A stretch of 64,000 nt of DNA from Aricia agestis (taxonomy: Eukaryota > Arthropoda > Insecta > Lepidoptera > Lycaenidae): NCBI RefSeq assembly GCF_905147365.1, contig NC_056417.1:952501-1016500 (forward strand), read 5' to 3'. The position numbers were made by a program, and so were the translations under genes. The number at the start of each line of letters is the position of its first letter. The first letter of the stretch is position 1. Below, piece by piece: positions 23,601-33,648 of the stretch. The notes beneath the pieces were generated by a model. The model was not told the DNA's origin. It was given only the letters and a program-made list of their open reading frames with translations, and did not search any database.

Positions 23601-26169
23601 TGGGAAGTGCCGGAGGTAGGATGTAACAAATATGGCGTTAAAAGTGAAGTTTGTTTTTGTTTTGCCACTTAGTGTCACAACTCGATAAAAACAGCAAACC
23701 CTGGATAGTCTTTAATTATATTTCTTCGGAGGGTAGTTTTTAAAGCACTGGTTCAAATTGACAATTTAGCCGTTAGCTAATTGGCTCAAATTAGCCGTCT
23801 ATCAGCTAGATTAAAATTAATTATAAATATTAACAGTGTATAAGTCATGGCCTTATCGTGGATTTGATAATTTCTTGAAATACTTGATCATATTTTCACC
23901 AAGTGAGCAAATCTTCAATGAAATAAACAAAAGTGTGGCCATGATAATTATGAACTACACAAAATATGTATTGTGTAGTTCATATCATGGCCACATTTTT
24001 TATATTTACATAATCGTTTGAATCCGTTTGATTATTATCTTCATGTTCCTACAGGAGTACATAGACAAACCGCCATCAAGACCTAAAGCAGAGGAAACCG
24101 CTGTGGAATCCCCCAAAAGTCTGCAGCAGCAACTATCACTGCCTTTGGAGGAGAAACCCAAACGCCAGAATAAGCTACCGTCGGCACCGGTTAAGGTAAA
24201 TAATAAAAGCAAATATTTTGGACAATAGATGCTCGTCTTTTTTAGGGTTCCGTACCCAAAGGGTAAAAACAGACCCTATTACTAAGACTTCGTTGTCTGT
24301 CCGTCTGTCTGTCTCCAGGCTGTATCTCAAGACCCGCTATAGCTAGACTTCTAAAATTTTCACAGATTGTGTATATCTGTTGCCGCTATAACAACGCAAA
24401 TACTAAAAACAAAATAAAATTAATATTTAAGGGGGGCTCTACGCATACAAAAAACCTGATTTTTTGGCAAAAAAACGTCAATTTCGCCTCATGCGAGGAA
24501 ATTGGCACTGGAGAATTCTCGACAGATCCGCGGAAGACGCGCGTCCAATTTTTTGGCTCGTATGTAATTTGTGTGCTATACTATTGACATAAAATTCATT
24601 GTGCTATGTACTATCAGCGAAGTTGATTTCTAGGCAGATGGCGGACCTAGTAATTTGGTCGCATTAAGGCTTAGGCCTTAATGCGACCAAATTACTTAAA
24701 CCTACGCGACCACGCGACTGCGAAGCGGGAGCGTCAATACAAAACACACACTTGACAAGGTCAAACCCATCCGACCGATTACAGCTAGCATTGAATTGAC
24801 ATAAGCCATGACCACATGACGTAGGTCCGTCAACTGCATAGGAATCAATTTCCTCGATGGTACAATCTCGTGCAAAAAGTCGCTCCCATTCCATTCCGCG
24901 CCGGTATAAATTGAGCCTCAGACCGCGTTTCCACTGACGCGGAGCTGGGCGGAGAGGAGCGATGAAAAGGTGTCAGTATTTCTACTGAAGCGGAGCGGAG
25001 TGCAGTGGAATGGAGTGGAGCTGAGCATACTTTTAGAATTGATTGAATGATTAACCGATTCGTGGCCACTGCCGCGCTCAGCGCGGCATTTAAAAAGATT
25101 CAGTGAGGCCGATGACGCGCCAGGCGCGGCATACAAGGATTGTTAAAAAACACGTTAAAACTAATTTATTATACTGTAATTACAATTCCTTAGTCTAAAT
25201 GTGCATAAAACACAACCAGTGGCCAATGCCGCACGTGGGGCGTCATCGTTTAGCAGGGCCGATGACGCTTATGGCGCCTCATCGAACAAACTGCTTGGCC
25301 TATGTTAAGAATTCGTGAAAATGAAGGTGGCAACGAATCGGTTAACTGAGGCACTGCGCGCGAGTCACGCACCGCCCCGCTGTCCTCCGCTCTGCATCCC
25401 AATGCTCGTTGTCCTCCGCACCGCATCACCTCGCTGTATATTTTTTTTATGAATATCCGCTCAGCTCTGCTCCACCCCGCTCGATTGAGGCGGAGCGGAG
25501 ATTTCGAGCATAGTGATTGGTCAATTCGGGCACAATGCGTCAATGGAAACGCGGTCTTATGCATTGCAGAGCAATTTGCAGCTCATTATTTGTAAAAGCG
25601 CCATTTGTTATCAGGTCGAGAAGATCGAGGCGATAGACACGTCGCGCAGCAGCGTGCACTCGTGTTGTCCCTGTCGCACGCAGCGCAGCGACAACTCCAA
25701 CGCATCCAAGAAAACGTCCTGCAGATCTCCAGGTTACTACAGTTTATAGTTTATACGTTTCATAATCCTAATAAAATTAGATGATAAGATAGCCTAACCT
25801 AACCATACAAATTGTTGTCATACTTACGTCAAAATTGTGACAGCTACAAAGAAACTATTCTCAGATCGCGGAATTCTGTCTGTAGCGACTAGCGGCACAA
25901 TATAATAATAATAGCTCCCACACCGGTTTCGGTGACGGCGATATTTTGCATACACGATGTAAACAGAGTATGAATTATATCACTTCAAACTTATAAATAC
26001 TTGGAGATTATCATACGAAGAGTTACCAAGACGTTTTCCGATGAAACTTTACCAATACCATTGATTAATTTATAAGTTTTGATTATTTCATATTATGTTG
26101 ATTTCAGATAACTTACCAACACGGACAACAAGCAAGAATTCTGTAAATAGATGTGCTGTTGGAAAATGA
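8629..26169 (+). CDS. CFAP52: Cilia- and flagella-associated WD40 protein CFAP52 (WDR16)
   Basis: Sixteen coding exons: 8629-8674, 9064-9326, 9799-10003, 10749-10884, 11487-11635, 12377-12522, 12833-13020, 13258-13406, 17495-17640, 18203-18354, 18728-18878, 19222-19314, 23472-23615, 24055-24195, 25615-25732 and 26108-26169. They keep frame throughout and give about 762 aa. WD40 repeats fill residues about 20-655. Diagnostic matches to the family include MGNKVCIQEW, LGGRDDGTVVIWD, GKSIVTGAWNDGNIRAFTP, GTDGSCIIWDLV and FITGGNDQMVK. The known role is as a microtubule inner protein/axonemal protein of motile cilia and sperm tails. The last three exons encode a tail of about 106 aa, rich in K, S, C and P, after the last WD blade; vertebrate CFAP52 (about 620 aa) ends near that blade. 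Two donors are weak (GTGACC after exon 9, GTTACT after exon 15). Without the last splice the protein would end at 25749 (...GYYSL). Confidence 0.93.
9394..9795. repeat. Repeat sequences in CFAP52 intron 2
   Basis: A foldback (cctaaaggcgagaacgcact / agtgcgatctcacctttagg) spans about 9394-9472. A MITE-like stretch with ggggcctc motifs spans about 9578-9755. A 186-aa antisense ORF here overlaps exon 3 and is not a gene. Confidence 0.5.
10446..10643 (+). mobile_element. 5'-truncated retroposon with poly-A and target-site duplication
   Basis: A GC-rich insert ending in an A run (gcgatgcgaaaaaaaa) is flanked on both sides by the 12-bp direct repeat aggtagtcttac (10434-10445 and 10644-10655). This is the mark of LINE-style target-primed insertion. 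The body resembles a LINE 3' UTR, but I cannot name the family. It lies in CFAP52 intron 3. Confidence 0.75.
12118..12320. mobile_element. Palindromic MITE in CFAP52 intron 5
   Basis: Arms of about 65 bp (tagtgtctaaacacactagg ... cctagtgtgtttagacacta) are nearly perfect reverse complements. The internal motif ccgaagttcggcatgatta is repeated inverted. It ends 56 bp before exon 6. Confidence 0.8.
13980..14460 (+). repeat. Helitron internal tandem repeat (about 136-bp unit)
   Basis: Repeat starts fall near 14034, 14172, 14308 and 14444. Each unit carries tccgtcatttcttgagtt, aaaatgaatggatacgt and a ccccaagggggtgaaa palindrome. The array resumes at 17067-17230 beyond the LINE insertion. Confidence 0.85.
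14461..17066 (-). mobile_element. Antisense 5'-truncated non-LTR retrotransposon
   Basis: The left end is a T-rich run (the poly-A tail of a minus-strand element). The right end is an abrupt junction inside ORF2. A 12-bp direct repeat, tcatttcttgag, flanks it (14449-14460 and 17067-17078), consistent with a target-site duplication. Because the target is itself repeated, the duplication is not independent proof. Confidence 0.8.
14562..17066 (-). pseudogene. LINE ORF2 remnant: reverse transcriptase, RNase H, zinc-knuckle tail
   Basis: A 666-codon open stretch (15048-17048) carries the reverse transcriptase: KAPGGDGL, YRPIGLLPVMGKLFE, DIEGAFDSAWWP, CVQGSVGGPSLWN and the catalytic FADD box. It then carries RNase H (IFTDGSKLEGK, QAELLALSRA, IYSDSRAAIEA). 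Frameshifts near 15060 and 14950 displace the remaining RNase H and a GHG..GYLYRF plus C-x-C...H...C tail that runs to 14562. RT plus RNase H plus this tail places it near the R1/LOA/I group of LINEs. It lacks ORF1 and the endonuclease, lost by 5' truncation, so it cannot move on its own. Confidence 0.85.
17816..18021. mobile_element. Palindromic MITE rich in aactgcaa
   Basis: The terminal inverted repeat is tctacacagacggaccgc / gcggtccgtctgtgtagg. The inside has many aactgcaa/ttgcagtt words in both orientations. It lies in CFAP52 intron 9. Confidence 0.8.
19315..20512. other. CFAP52 intron 12, left part
   Basis: A G-rich repeat fragment occupies about 19345-19500 (ggatctaggggggggcaag, mirrored by cccaatcttttgcc). 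The rest is AT-rich. No exon was found. Confidence 0.4.
20513..21681 (-). pseudogene. LINE ORF1-like protein, one frameshift
   Basis: On the minus strand an ATG at 21681 opens a helical N-terminal region (LHKLPPVTLDHVDVVSLL) leading into a coiled coil (LKEELTGFRGRLQ to LRNELSQLK). Near 21230 the frame shifts, and the protein continues to 20513 with a disordered P/S/A region, four tandem ESRK(A/T) repeats, and an RRM-like C-terminus (LYISRLHWSMEVEDVVDYIS, then VVYRRFRGRL). Coiled coil, basic linker and RRM-like domain are typical of LINE ORF1 proteins. The family is inferred from architecture and from the second copy close by; no RT adjoins it. It sits antisense in CFAP52 intron 12. Confidence 0.6.
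21757..22085. repeat. Inverted repeat pair beside the ORF1-like remnant
   Basis: Arm 21757-21799 (caagttcataaagttaatat...cggaatagag) is inverted at 22043-22085 (ctctattccgctaggtatat...). The roughly 245-bp spacer has no recognised feature. Confidence 0.65.
22331..22943. repeat. Direct repeat flanking a partial ORF1-like duplicate
   Basis: About 100 bp (cgtatcgcccagcaattata through tttacactcaaaggggttcg) occurs at 22331-22432 and again at 22847-22943. Between them, 22433-22735 is a second, damaged copy of the N-terminal coding part of the ORF1-like gene. It has the same SRRRDGTERSVQDI stretch with small indels and an in-frame stop. Confidence 0.75.
23935..23990. repeat. Hairpin in CFAP52 intron 13
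   Basis: The arms gtggccatgat...atgaactacacaa and ttgtgtagttcatatcatgg pair completely except for a 4-nt bulge (aatt) in the left arm. Confidence 0.7.
24238..24435 (-). repeat. Lepidopteran dispersed repeat, fragment
   Basis: The motifs agggttccgtacccaaaggg, the cagac run and ttgccgctataacaac match the right half of the repeat seen in full at 32008-32450. It lies in CFAP52 intron 14. Confidence 0.7.
24649..24696. repeat. Perfect 22-bp hairpin with 4-nt loop
   Basis: Arm 24649-24670 (agtaatttggtcgcattaag...) is exactly complementary to 24675-24696 around the loop ttag. It lies in CFAP52 intron 14. Confidence 0.85.
24920..25557. mobile_element. MITE with agaccgcgtttcca ends
   Basis: Ends agaccgcgtttccactgacg and cgtcaatggaaacgcggtct are inverted. 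Inner ggagcggag-type words also occur in both orientations. It ends 57 bp before CFAP52 exon 15. Confidence 0.75.
25901..25938 (-). mobile_element. SINE tail fragment, inverted
   Basis: ataataatagctcccacacc followed by ggtttcggtgac is the reverse complement of the SINE tail at 291-325. It lies in the last CFAP52 intron (or the 3' UTR if the 25749 stop is used). Confidence 0.55.
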
Positions 26170-26213
26170 AACAAGATGCATATTTTTATTTAGTTTTGTA
26201 TATTTTTAAATAC

Positions 26214-26219
26214 AATAAA
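26214..26219 (+). terminator. Probable CFAP52 poly-A signal
   Basis: An AATAAA hexamer lies 45 bases past the predicted stop at 26167-26169, with T-rich sequence following. It supports the last exon. Confidence 0.55.
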
Positions 26220-27431
26220 TAATCAAGTATTAAAGTTTCTTCTTTTCACGCAATATTATTTTATGCACAGACTGCTAGAAAAATAGCAATACTAGAAACG
26301 AAAAGGAGGCTTAAGGCGGGGATTAATCTCAATCAAAAACGATAACCTGTTTGATGTTTGAAGACCAAGCGTATACGCATCGCAATAAGATTAATTTTAG
26401 CTTAGCATAAAACTGTAATTACTCGGGCGGATCTTCTCTATTTTTCATGTTTTTTTTAAATATCTTTGGAAATAAATATTAAAAAACAAAAATGTTCGGT
26501 TAAAGAGATTTTAATATAGATTTAGTATTTACTAACAATTTATTCAAATATTTTATTTGATATAATTATCCTAGTTAATACTTATATTTCGATGAAATAG
26601 AGTTTTTTCGGAGGTGAGTTTGTAAATTAATTACAGCCAAAGTATTACGTTTTATTAAAATGTTTATGGTTTAAGGCATTTTAAATATTGTGCTTTATAT
26701 CTCATATTTTTAACACTTCGTTATTATATTGGAACTAGGTAAACCGGGAGTCACGGAATAACAAATTGGGGTTTATCCTCGCCTTAAAGAATTTATGATG
26801 TTTCTTACATTGAAGTCAAATCAGTCTAAGGAGGATATTAGATTATCATATATATTGGATCCGAGATCATTGAGTCAATTATATTGGATAATGTAATATA
26901 GACATATGATTCATTTCTTCCTTGATCATAGATTTTTGACATTTGCTGAGAGATTTGATCCAATACTGTCATAGAAATAGGTGTTGCCAGTTATTTAATA
27001 TAAAAAAGAGTTTTTAATTTCTTGTTCGTTAGTATGTTTCAAATAATGTAATGTAATTATTTTTCTAATTAAATACTTGGATAATCTTATGTCTTTTGAC
27101 AAATCGAATTCTCTGAGATCTAGTAACCCTGACGTCAATACCTGTCAGCGTTAGCGTTGGCTCCATTGGCTATTGAAACCACATATGACATAAATAGGAT
27201 CAATGAAATATGATAATGTAATATGCAGATATGATCAAATGATCATATATATGGGATCCTATATATGATCATAGAAATGATCCAATATGATAATGTAATA
27301 CCCCCCATAGGCAATAGCACACAACAATTATAAACATAATCGTTTGGCAGCCACAAAACTTTTGGGCTTAAGCCTGACTAGTTGTGCCTGACTGGGTCCG
27401 ATGTTTATTTAATTTTCTGCTATAAATTGTA
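26220..27431. other. Intergenic, CFAP52 to ATG12
   Basis: AT-rich. Between about 26855 and 27305 it contains repeated ggatcatat / tataatgtaata words in both orientations, probably a decayed foldback element. No gene is seen. Confidence 0.45.
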
Positions 27432-27928
27432 AGGGTCAATTTATACTAGTGCAGAGTCGAAGCGCATCAAAGCGAATTATTAAAACTGAACATAACAAAT
27501 TCAACCTTAACTCCAAAGCTTTAACGCACTTTATTACTTCTGAGAATTTAAAAAGGCGCGCGCATCCGCGCGATTTCGCGTGGATGCGCCCGCAGCCCGA
27601 CCAACCCTGATTGGCGTCGCAGAAGTAATGTATGTGTCGCAGCCGACTGGTTTAAATAGCCGTTCAATCAAACATCTAGCCCTTTGACTGAACAACGCCA
27701 TTCAATCACACGTCTAGCTTTTATATTGAATATTTTAGTCGCTCAAAACGTTCAACACTACAGCTGATTCAAAAGCCGCCGTCTAATTGAAGTAGTTCAG
27801 CGCGCACCGCTGCGGCGCTAGGTCGGCTGCGACATATGCATTACGCTCTGGAGTTAAGGTTGAATTATCTGTGTTCAGTTTTTGGGACTTCGCTTCGCTT
27901 CGACTCTGCGCTATTATAAATTGGCCCT
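27432..27928. mobile_element. Palindromic MITE
   Basis: Ends agggtcaatttatactagtg / ctattataaattggccct, then gcagagtcgaagcg / cgcttcgactctgc, are inverted. Inner arms (ccttaactcc / ggagttaagg) continue the palindrome. It abuts the ATG12 3' region. Confidence 0.8.
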
Positions 27929-28057
27929 TATTTATTAATAAGCAAAAGCAAAACAAGTTTTGCGATTACAAAATAATAATATAATATTTTAAGATAAAAA
28001 TTATATTTTAAAACTTAACATAGAATATATATAACACATGTTTTTATCACAACAACT

Positions 28058-29825
28058 TCATCCCCATGCTTGACTTTTACAATAATGTAAAACTAACTTG
28101 CCATCAGTTCCAAAGCATTCATACAGGTTCTTTATGATTTGGTCGGGAGACGGAGCAAATGTCTGGTTTACGTACAAAAACTGAAAAAAAAAAAACCTTA
28201 TTAGGCAACAAGACTATAGTAATTAAAGTACATGTTATTTGGGATAGAATTTGATACAAATACAAGTTTCTTTCTTTGCTTTGAGGCCATTGAACTCTCT
28301 TGAATTGAACTGTCAGTGTCCCTAATACAGCTGATTTTTTAACATCTAAGTAAACAGGAAAAATAGCCATCTCATTTGAGTACAAAAGTCAAACGTGTAA
28401 TAATTACAGTCAAAATCTGTTATAACACATCGAAGGAACTACTCATATTTAGTCGTAAAAACCGATAATTGTAACAACCAGTGACAGGTATTAATAGGAA
28501 AAATAATATGTATATTCATGTAGGAAATTAAATCACATTTTGTTTACTTCAATACAAACATATAATATAATAAAAAAACAATATTATTTTTCCATCACTT
28601 TTGTATGCATAAAATCTGTAATTTTAGTTGCTTCGAACACTTCTGTCGTGCATTTTGTAATTATTCACTTTGGAGTTGAAAACTGACTGAGATATGACGA
28701 AGCGGGCCTTGAGGCTACTTAAGACCCTAAACTTTGTTTATTTTTACGATAATAGTCATTGACCATCATAACTTGCCATATGTGGATACTGTTACCTATT
28801 CAAATGCTTTACAATACAGCTGAGCCGGTCATTCTGCAGATATAATTCTCCGAAAACATTAACCAAATCTGGTTGCTTAATGCAGTGTCGTAGTAAACAA
28901 TGTCGTAAAAACCATTGTTTTTCATTTGTTTTTAAGGCGGTCATATAGGATTCAGCCAGGACCTTTGATTTTGGTCAATTTTAGACGTATGTTCTAAACG
29001 ATGTCACCATAAATGGTGTTGAATGTATTATACATACACAAATTTCTAGTCCCAGATTTACAGAATCAGTCCCACAAATTCCAAACAAAAGTAAAATATT
29101 ATATATTTTTTCCTAACAGAGAATGTCTATAGAGATTACTTTTTTCCTATACAATTTATCTAATTGTGAACAAAACTCATTAAAGAAATACAGTGGCATT
29201 TTGACTTAGGTTTATATTCAGATCAAAATTAATCCTTCAAGCCCTGCGCAACACCGGTGATCGCAACAACAATTGAATACAATAGCAATTCTTGGAAATT
29301 CCGATCGAAGGATTAATTGAGACAAAATAAGAAAGTAGCCTAACTTTACTCCTATATATTTAATATTATATAAGTTTCAGAATTAAAGTCTACTTACCAA
29401 TCTCTCATCTGGTTCAAGCTTGAGGTATTTTTTCACAAACTCCACTATCCAACCAATAGGCTTCTCAGCATCTACTGCCCACTTCTTTTTCTTCATTATA
29501 GGGGCATTGGCCGTAGCTTTTAGTAGTATATCAACTGAAAACAAATTTGTTTTTCAGCAGAAGTGTGCACAAGAAAATTTATTGTTGATGCAACATAGCT
29601 ATGCTCACAAACGAAGTAGGTATTACTATTTAGTATTTAAACCACGTTATACTTTAAATTGTTGAGTTTATGTAGCAATTTACCTACTAGGTACTAGCAA
29701 ATAAAGCAGAATTACAACTTACTTTTAACTTTGTCAGACTTTGAGTTGTCGCAGTCTTTTTCTCCGTCTTTATTGTCAATATTTGTTGCCTCAGAGGGTA
29801 ACGTATCATCCTTTTCTTCGCTCAT
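28058..29825 (-). CDS. ATG12: Ubiquitin-like autophagy protein ATG12
   Basis: Three minus-strand exons, 29825-29723, 29534-29398 and 28180-28058, joined by GTAAGT donors and CAG acceptors, encode 120 aa. Residues 1-34 are an acidic, disordered head. The rest is the ubiquitin-like fold, with the family blocks IDILLKATANAPIMKKKKWA, FVKKYLKL, FLYVNQTFAPSPDQ and NLYECFGTDGKLVLHYCKSQ. The chain ends AWG, giving the free C-terminal glycine that ATG7 and ATG10 activate for conjugation to ATG5; the conjugate then promotes ATG8 lipidation. Human ATG12 is 140 aa, so only the variable head is shorter. The gene is convergent with CFAP52. No stop, frameshift or missing key residue is seen. Confidence 0.96.
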
Positions 29826-29891
29826 ATTTACTTTGAATTTATCAAATATTATGTATAGTTTGTGCGTTTAAGACTGGGTTGCACCAACTAA

Positions 29892-30925
29892 AGCGCTTAT
29901 TCCACTTGTCCTATTTAGAAGTCCTAGCTAGGATCCTACATAGGAGACTAATTAGTTCGCTTCTTATTCCACTTGTCCTAATTTAGTGACTAAATCAGTT
30001 GTCATTTTGGTCAGACGTCTTCTTAATGGCTCTAGTTCTATCAAAGCAACAAAAAATTGGTCTTCTCATAAGCTTAGCTGTTGGCTCAATGAAAATAATG
30101 TCGGCTGTACACTCTCGCTGAGACACAGCGAGGCGGCCCGAGTGCGAGAGTGTAAATGGGTGCGCTCGCCTCGTCTCGGACCCTCTCGGTCCGGTGTCGG
30201 TATTTTGCGCCCGAGACTAAGGGTCTCGCGAGGAAAGAGAAGGCATTACTATACACTTTCGCGTTTTTTCACTACTAGTCGCGCCGCTAGACAGTGCAGA
30301 ACAGAAAAATAACAATAATAAACGTCATTATCAGTCATTATCTGTGAGAAATAAAATTAAATATGATTATAGATCTTTGGATTACAATGATATCTTTCGA
30401 TGCATAGAGAAAAATAATGGTCCATCTTCTCTGAGTTCATAACTGCAATTGAACTAAGCGAGAATGTACATGATCGCACTCGGGCAAGGGGCTCTCGCAC
30501 GAGACTCTCGCCCGAGAGCTCTCGGCGAGAGTGTACAGCCGACATAATAATAAATAAAAGGCGAAAAAGATGGTTGAAAGAATTTTTGCTCCACGTAAAA
30601 TTATGAATTATGAACTTTCTGATCTACTTGGAACCAGCAGACTTAATAAATTACCTACGAATGGATTCCAGATCTTATAACATAATATAAATTCTACAAA
30701 TATATACTAGTAATTTGTGATATAAATTGACTTTAATAATACAGATTTAGCAGTTCCCAGTTCCCACTACAGATAAAAGGTTGAAACCATCTGGCAACAC
30801 TGATTTAGTCATTCAGGAGCCACATTTTTTTCAGGATCCTAGCTTTCTAAATGTTATTCCACTTGACTAAATTGTTTAGGCTCCTAGCTAGGACTTCCTA
30901 AATAGGACAAGTGGAATAAACGCTT
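29892..30925. mobile_element. MITE family M1 with a nested MITE, upstream of ATG12
   Basis: Ends agcgcttattccacttgtcc / ggacaagtggaataaacgct are inverted, with cctagctagga inside each. A second, complete foldback family member is at 38026-38514. Nested at 30099-30544 is another element (see the next entry). The outer element starts 67 bp upstream of the ATG12 start codon. Confidence 0.85.
30099..30544. mobile_element. Nested MITE with tgtcggctgtacactctcgc ends
   Basis: Left end tgtcggctgtacactctcgc and right end gcgagagtgtacagccgaca are perfect inverted repeats of about 20 bp. The GC-rich gagag/ctcgg content contrasts with the AT-rich host element. Confidence 0.85.
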
Positions 30926-31629
30926 ATCTTTGACTTTAACCCATGGAATTAATATATACTAGTTAAACGTAGTATATATTAATCATAGACATGATATTAA
31001 TTCCATGCTTTAACCTTAACCACAGAATATACCTATATATAGTAGTACCAACAGAAGTCTCACTAGCGAAACCCGTTTAAAGAAATAACGACTCATGTTA
31101 CGAAACTATTAAGTTGGTGCTAGGTGCCTACAATTATATTCACCTACATGTCCGCTCTCTGTCTATCTCATAACTCGTACCTTTTCTGACGAAATCAAGG
31201 TTTTCGCCTTTTAGAAAACAAAATATACTATTGGTATGAATAGCAAACCTTTTTATAGTTTTATAATATAAAATTTTAGTAACCCAACCTATATTTTATA
31301 GTAGTTTTATATATTCGATTATAGTCCAGGAAACTTTTACAATTTAAACATAGTAACTTGTGTTTATTTCTGTGTAGCTGTGCGTTTCTTTGTATGATAT
31401 TGGTTTATTTGCTATGTTTGTATAGTTTTTATCTACTTTTTATATTTAAATACCTTATTCGAATACCTACTTACATATTTCATTGGCCTTTCTTAATTAT
31501 TCATTTTTATAAGATTTATAACGATTTGTCACAGCGGTTAAATCAGTATCATGAATAAAATTCCTCTATGATCAGTAAACAGTAAATACGCGACGAAAAA
31601 TCTTGCGCGTGTGTCCGTTTTTGAACATA
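30926..31629. other. AT-rich intergenic DNA
   Basis: A short foldback lies at about 30945-31008 (atggaattaatatata / attaat...attccat). No gene is seen. Confidence 0.4.
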
Positions 31630-33085
31630 TCTATACTTATAATAAAATCGTAGAGGTAAAATTTTTGTACATTGAAAATAAACTTGAAAAAACGAGTCAG
31701 GGGCATATTAGAAGAGTAGTAGAATACATTTTAACTGTTTTTGAAATTTTTGTTTCTCTGTCTGTTTGTCTGTTTGTCTGTTTGTCTGTTTGTACAGGCT
31801 AATCTCTGAATCCGCTGGACTGATTTCAATGAAATTTGGCATGATGATACCTTACATCCCTGGTCATCATCTTAGATACTTTTTTTAACCGACTTTAAAA
31901 AAAGGAGGAGTTAATGTTTACTTTGCTGTTTGTGGTCAGATTTTCAAAATTCTTTTTTTGTTGTAGAGATTGCCCGAATTTGATACCATGTTTACAATAA
32001 AATCGGCCAAGTGCGAGTCGGACTCACGCACGAAGGGTTCCGTACCGTTATAGAGAAAAAATAGGCCAAAAGTTGTGTTTTTGTATGGGAGCCCCCCTTA
32101 AATTTTAATTATATTCCAATTTTATTATTAATTATTAAATAAAACATATATTTAAGGATTCTGTGAAAATTTCAACTGCCTGCCTGTTGTAATTATTGGT
32201 ATCGAGCAAAAAAGGCCAAAAAAATCATGTTTGTTGTATGGGAGCCCCCCTTAAATATTGATTTTATTTTGTTTTCAGTACCTATTTGTTATTATAGCGG
32301 CAACAGATATACACAATCTGTAAAAATTTCAGAACTCTAGCTATAACGGTTCTTAAGATACAGCCTGGAGATAGACAGAAGGACAGACAACGAAGTCTTA
32401 TAGTAATAGGGTCCCGTTTTTACCCTTTGGGACAGAACCCTAAAAACGGTGACTTGATAAGTAATGGAATTGAAGAAACTCCTCGGAATTTACAACGACA
32501 ACCAAAGTGATTACCAATTCTAGCAAAGGTCGATCTTTAAAACTCTTCCTAATATTCGTAAACGCTTATCCAAACACTGGATGGATATTGACCACTGCGT
32601 ATCTCAATTCGTTACCAGCCATGGACATTTTAAAGTCAAACTTTACGGATCTAAGTTACTAGCATCGGACGAGCACATAGGTAGAAATGGTAGAATATGT
32701 ACGACCGAAGGCAGTATGTTTGAATCATGTTCTCTGGGAGAGTTTTTTCTGCCAAGACGAAAGAACTACAATGCTAGACAACCTACAGTGTAAATCTGAT
32801 GTCGCATACTACGGTGATCGTGGACAGCAGGAAATTAATCCGTGCCTTCAAGCGTTTTTGTCATAATTATTATTGGCAACAGTCTAACACAACAAATTCC
32901 AATATTAATTTAGCTATACTTTGTACAGTTACAATTTCTATAATTATAGTTTATTTTCGTGGTGCATTAAAAATTTCGTGTGTAATGTAGATCCAAATAA
33001 AATAGTCGTAGATGGGTGTTCAATTTTGTAAATCTCGATTTTAATAACATACATTCACGCGGACGAAGTTGCGGGCAACAGCTAG
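31630..33085 (+). mobile_element. Non-autonomous Helitron, copy A
   Basis: It begins A|TCTATACTTATAATAA and ends gcgggcaacagCTAG|T. Its interior includes four tctgtttg units at about 31759-31790, an aaccgactttaaaaaaagg stretch, and the dispersed repeat starting cggccaagtgcgagtcgga (32008-32450). Two short ORFs (32581-32793 and 32799-32990) are shared with copy B. There is no Rep/helicase. Copies B, C and D are at 34035-35492 (-), 60891-62746 and 62785-64000. Confidence 0.85.
32581..32793 (+). pseudogene. Coding-like fragment carried in Helitron copy A
   Basis: A 70-codon ORF with SQFVTSHGHFKVKLYG followed by scattered cysteines. This resembles the GHG.F..YL segment after RNase H in some LINE ORF2 proteins, for example GHGGLSGYLYRF at 14.8 kb in this window. 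It is probably a captured LINE tail. It is identical in copy B and slightly altered in C and D. Function is unlikely. Confidence 0.4.
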
Positions 33086-33266
33086 TTTATGAATATGAAT
33101 GGCTATTATTTCAATAATAGGCCTCTTGGATATCTCTAGTGGCGCGGCGAGTGGCAGATTCAGGCAACACGTGGGTGTCAGAGTGCGATCAGCTGTGAAA
33201 TACGGTTTACTAGTTAAAAATGAAAACACGTTGAAAACGTTAAAAAGTGCTCTGAATAAGGAAAAT

Positions 33267-33359
33267 ATGGGCGGTACGAGGTACTGTTGTGTTGTAGGGT
33301 GCAAAAATTCCCAATCTCGGATTCGTGAATTAACGTTTTATTCGTTTCTGAGACGGATA
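33267..33359 (+). pseudogene. THAP-domain N-terminal fragment, interrupted
   Basis: The reading frame MGGTRYCCVVGC, then KNSQ and LTFYSFLRR, fits the start of a THAP zinc finger (C-x4-C, then the FYSF block). It is cut off after about 31 codons by the MITE at 33360. The later W, C and H residues of the domain are absent. It may be the first exon of a transposase or a host THAP gene. Confidence 0.5.
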
Positions 33360-33527
33360 CAGTGGCGTAACTATAAGACCCGGGGCCCGTGGCAAATTGA
33401 TGGGACTCTATCAGTAAAAATCGTCACGTTTATAAAAAGCAATATTATGTACTTACCTACTTAAAAATTTTTGCCCATTTGGGCCGGGGGCCCGTGGCAT
33501 TTTGCCAGCCCTATATTTACGCCACTG
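33360..33527. mobile_element. hAT-like MITE, copy 1
   Basis: Ends cagtggcgtaactata / tatatttacgccactg are inverted, and internal gggcccgtggcattttgcca is shared with the copy at 52917-53080. It disrupts the THAP fragment. Confidence 0.75.
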
Positions 33528-33648
33528 GACATAGGATACTTTTTGTCTCGGGAAAATGTACGGTTCCCGAATCCCGCGCGGTTACTCCATTGTGCAAGAG
33601 TTATGGCAGAACGGAGTTGCGGGCGTCATCTAGTAAATGTATTATATT
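33528..33648 (+). mobile_element. Helitron 3'-end fragment
   Basis: The stretch ends gagttgcgggcgtcatctag|t near 33633, a Helitron-type 3' terminus after a cgcgcgg-containing stem. Its 5' portion is missing. Confidence 0.45.

Noticed and set aside
31741..31800. CRISPR-like short repeat array
   Set aside because: It is an 8-base tctgtttg microsatellite inside a Helitron, and the genome is eukaryotic.
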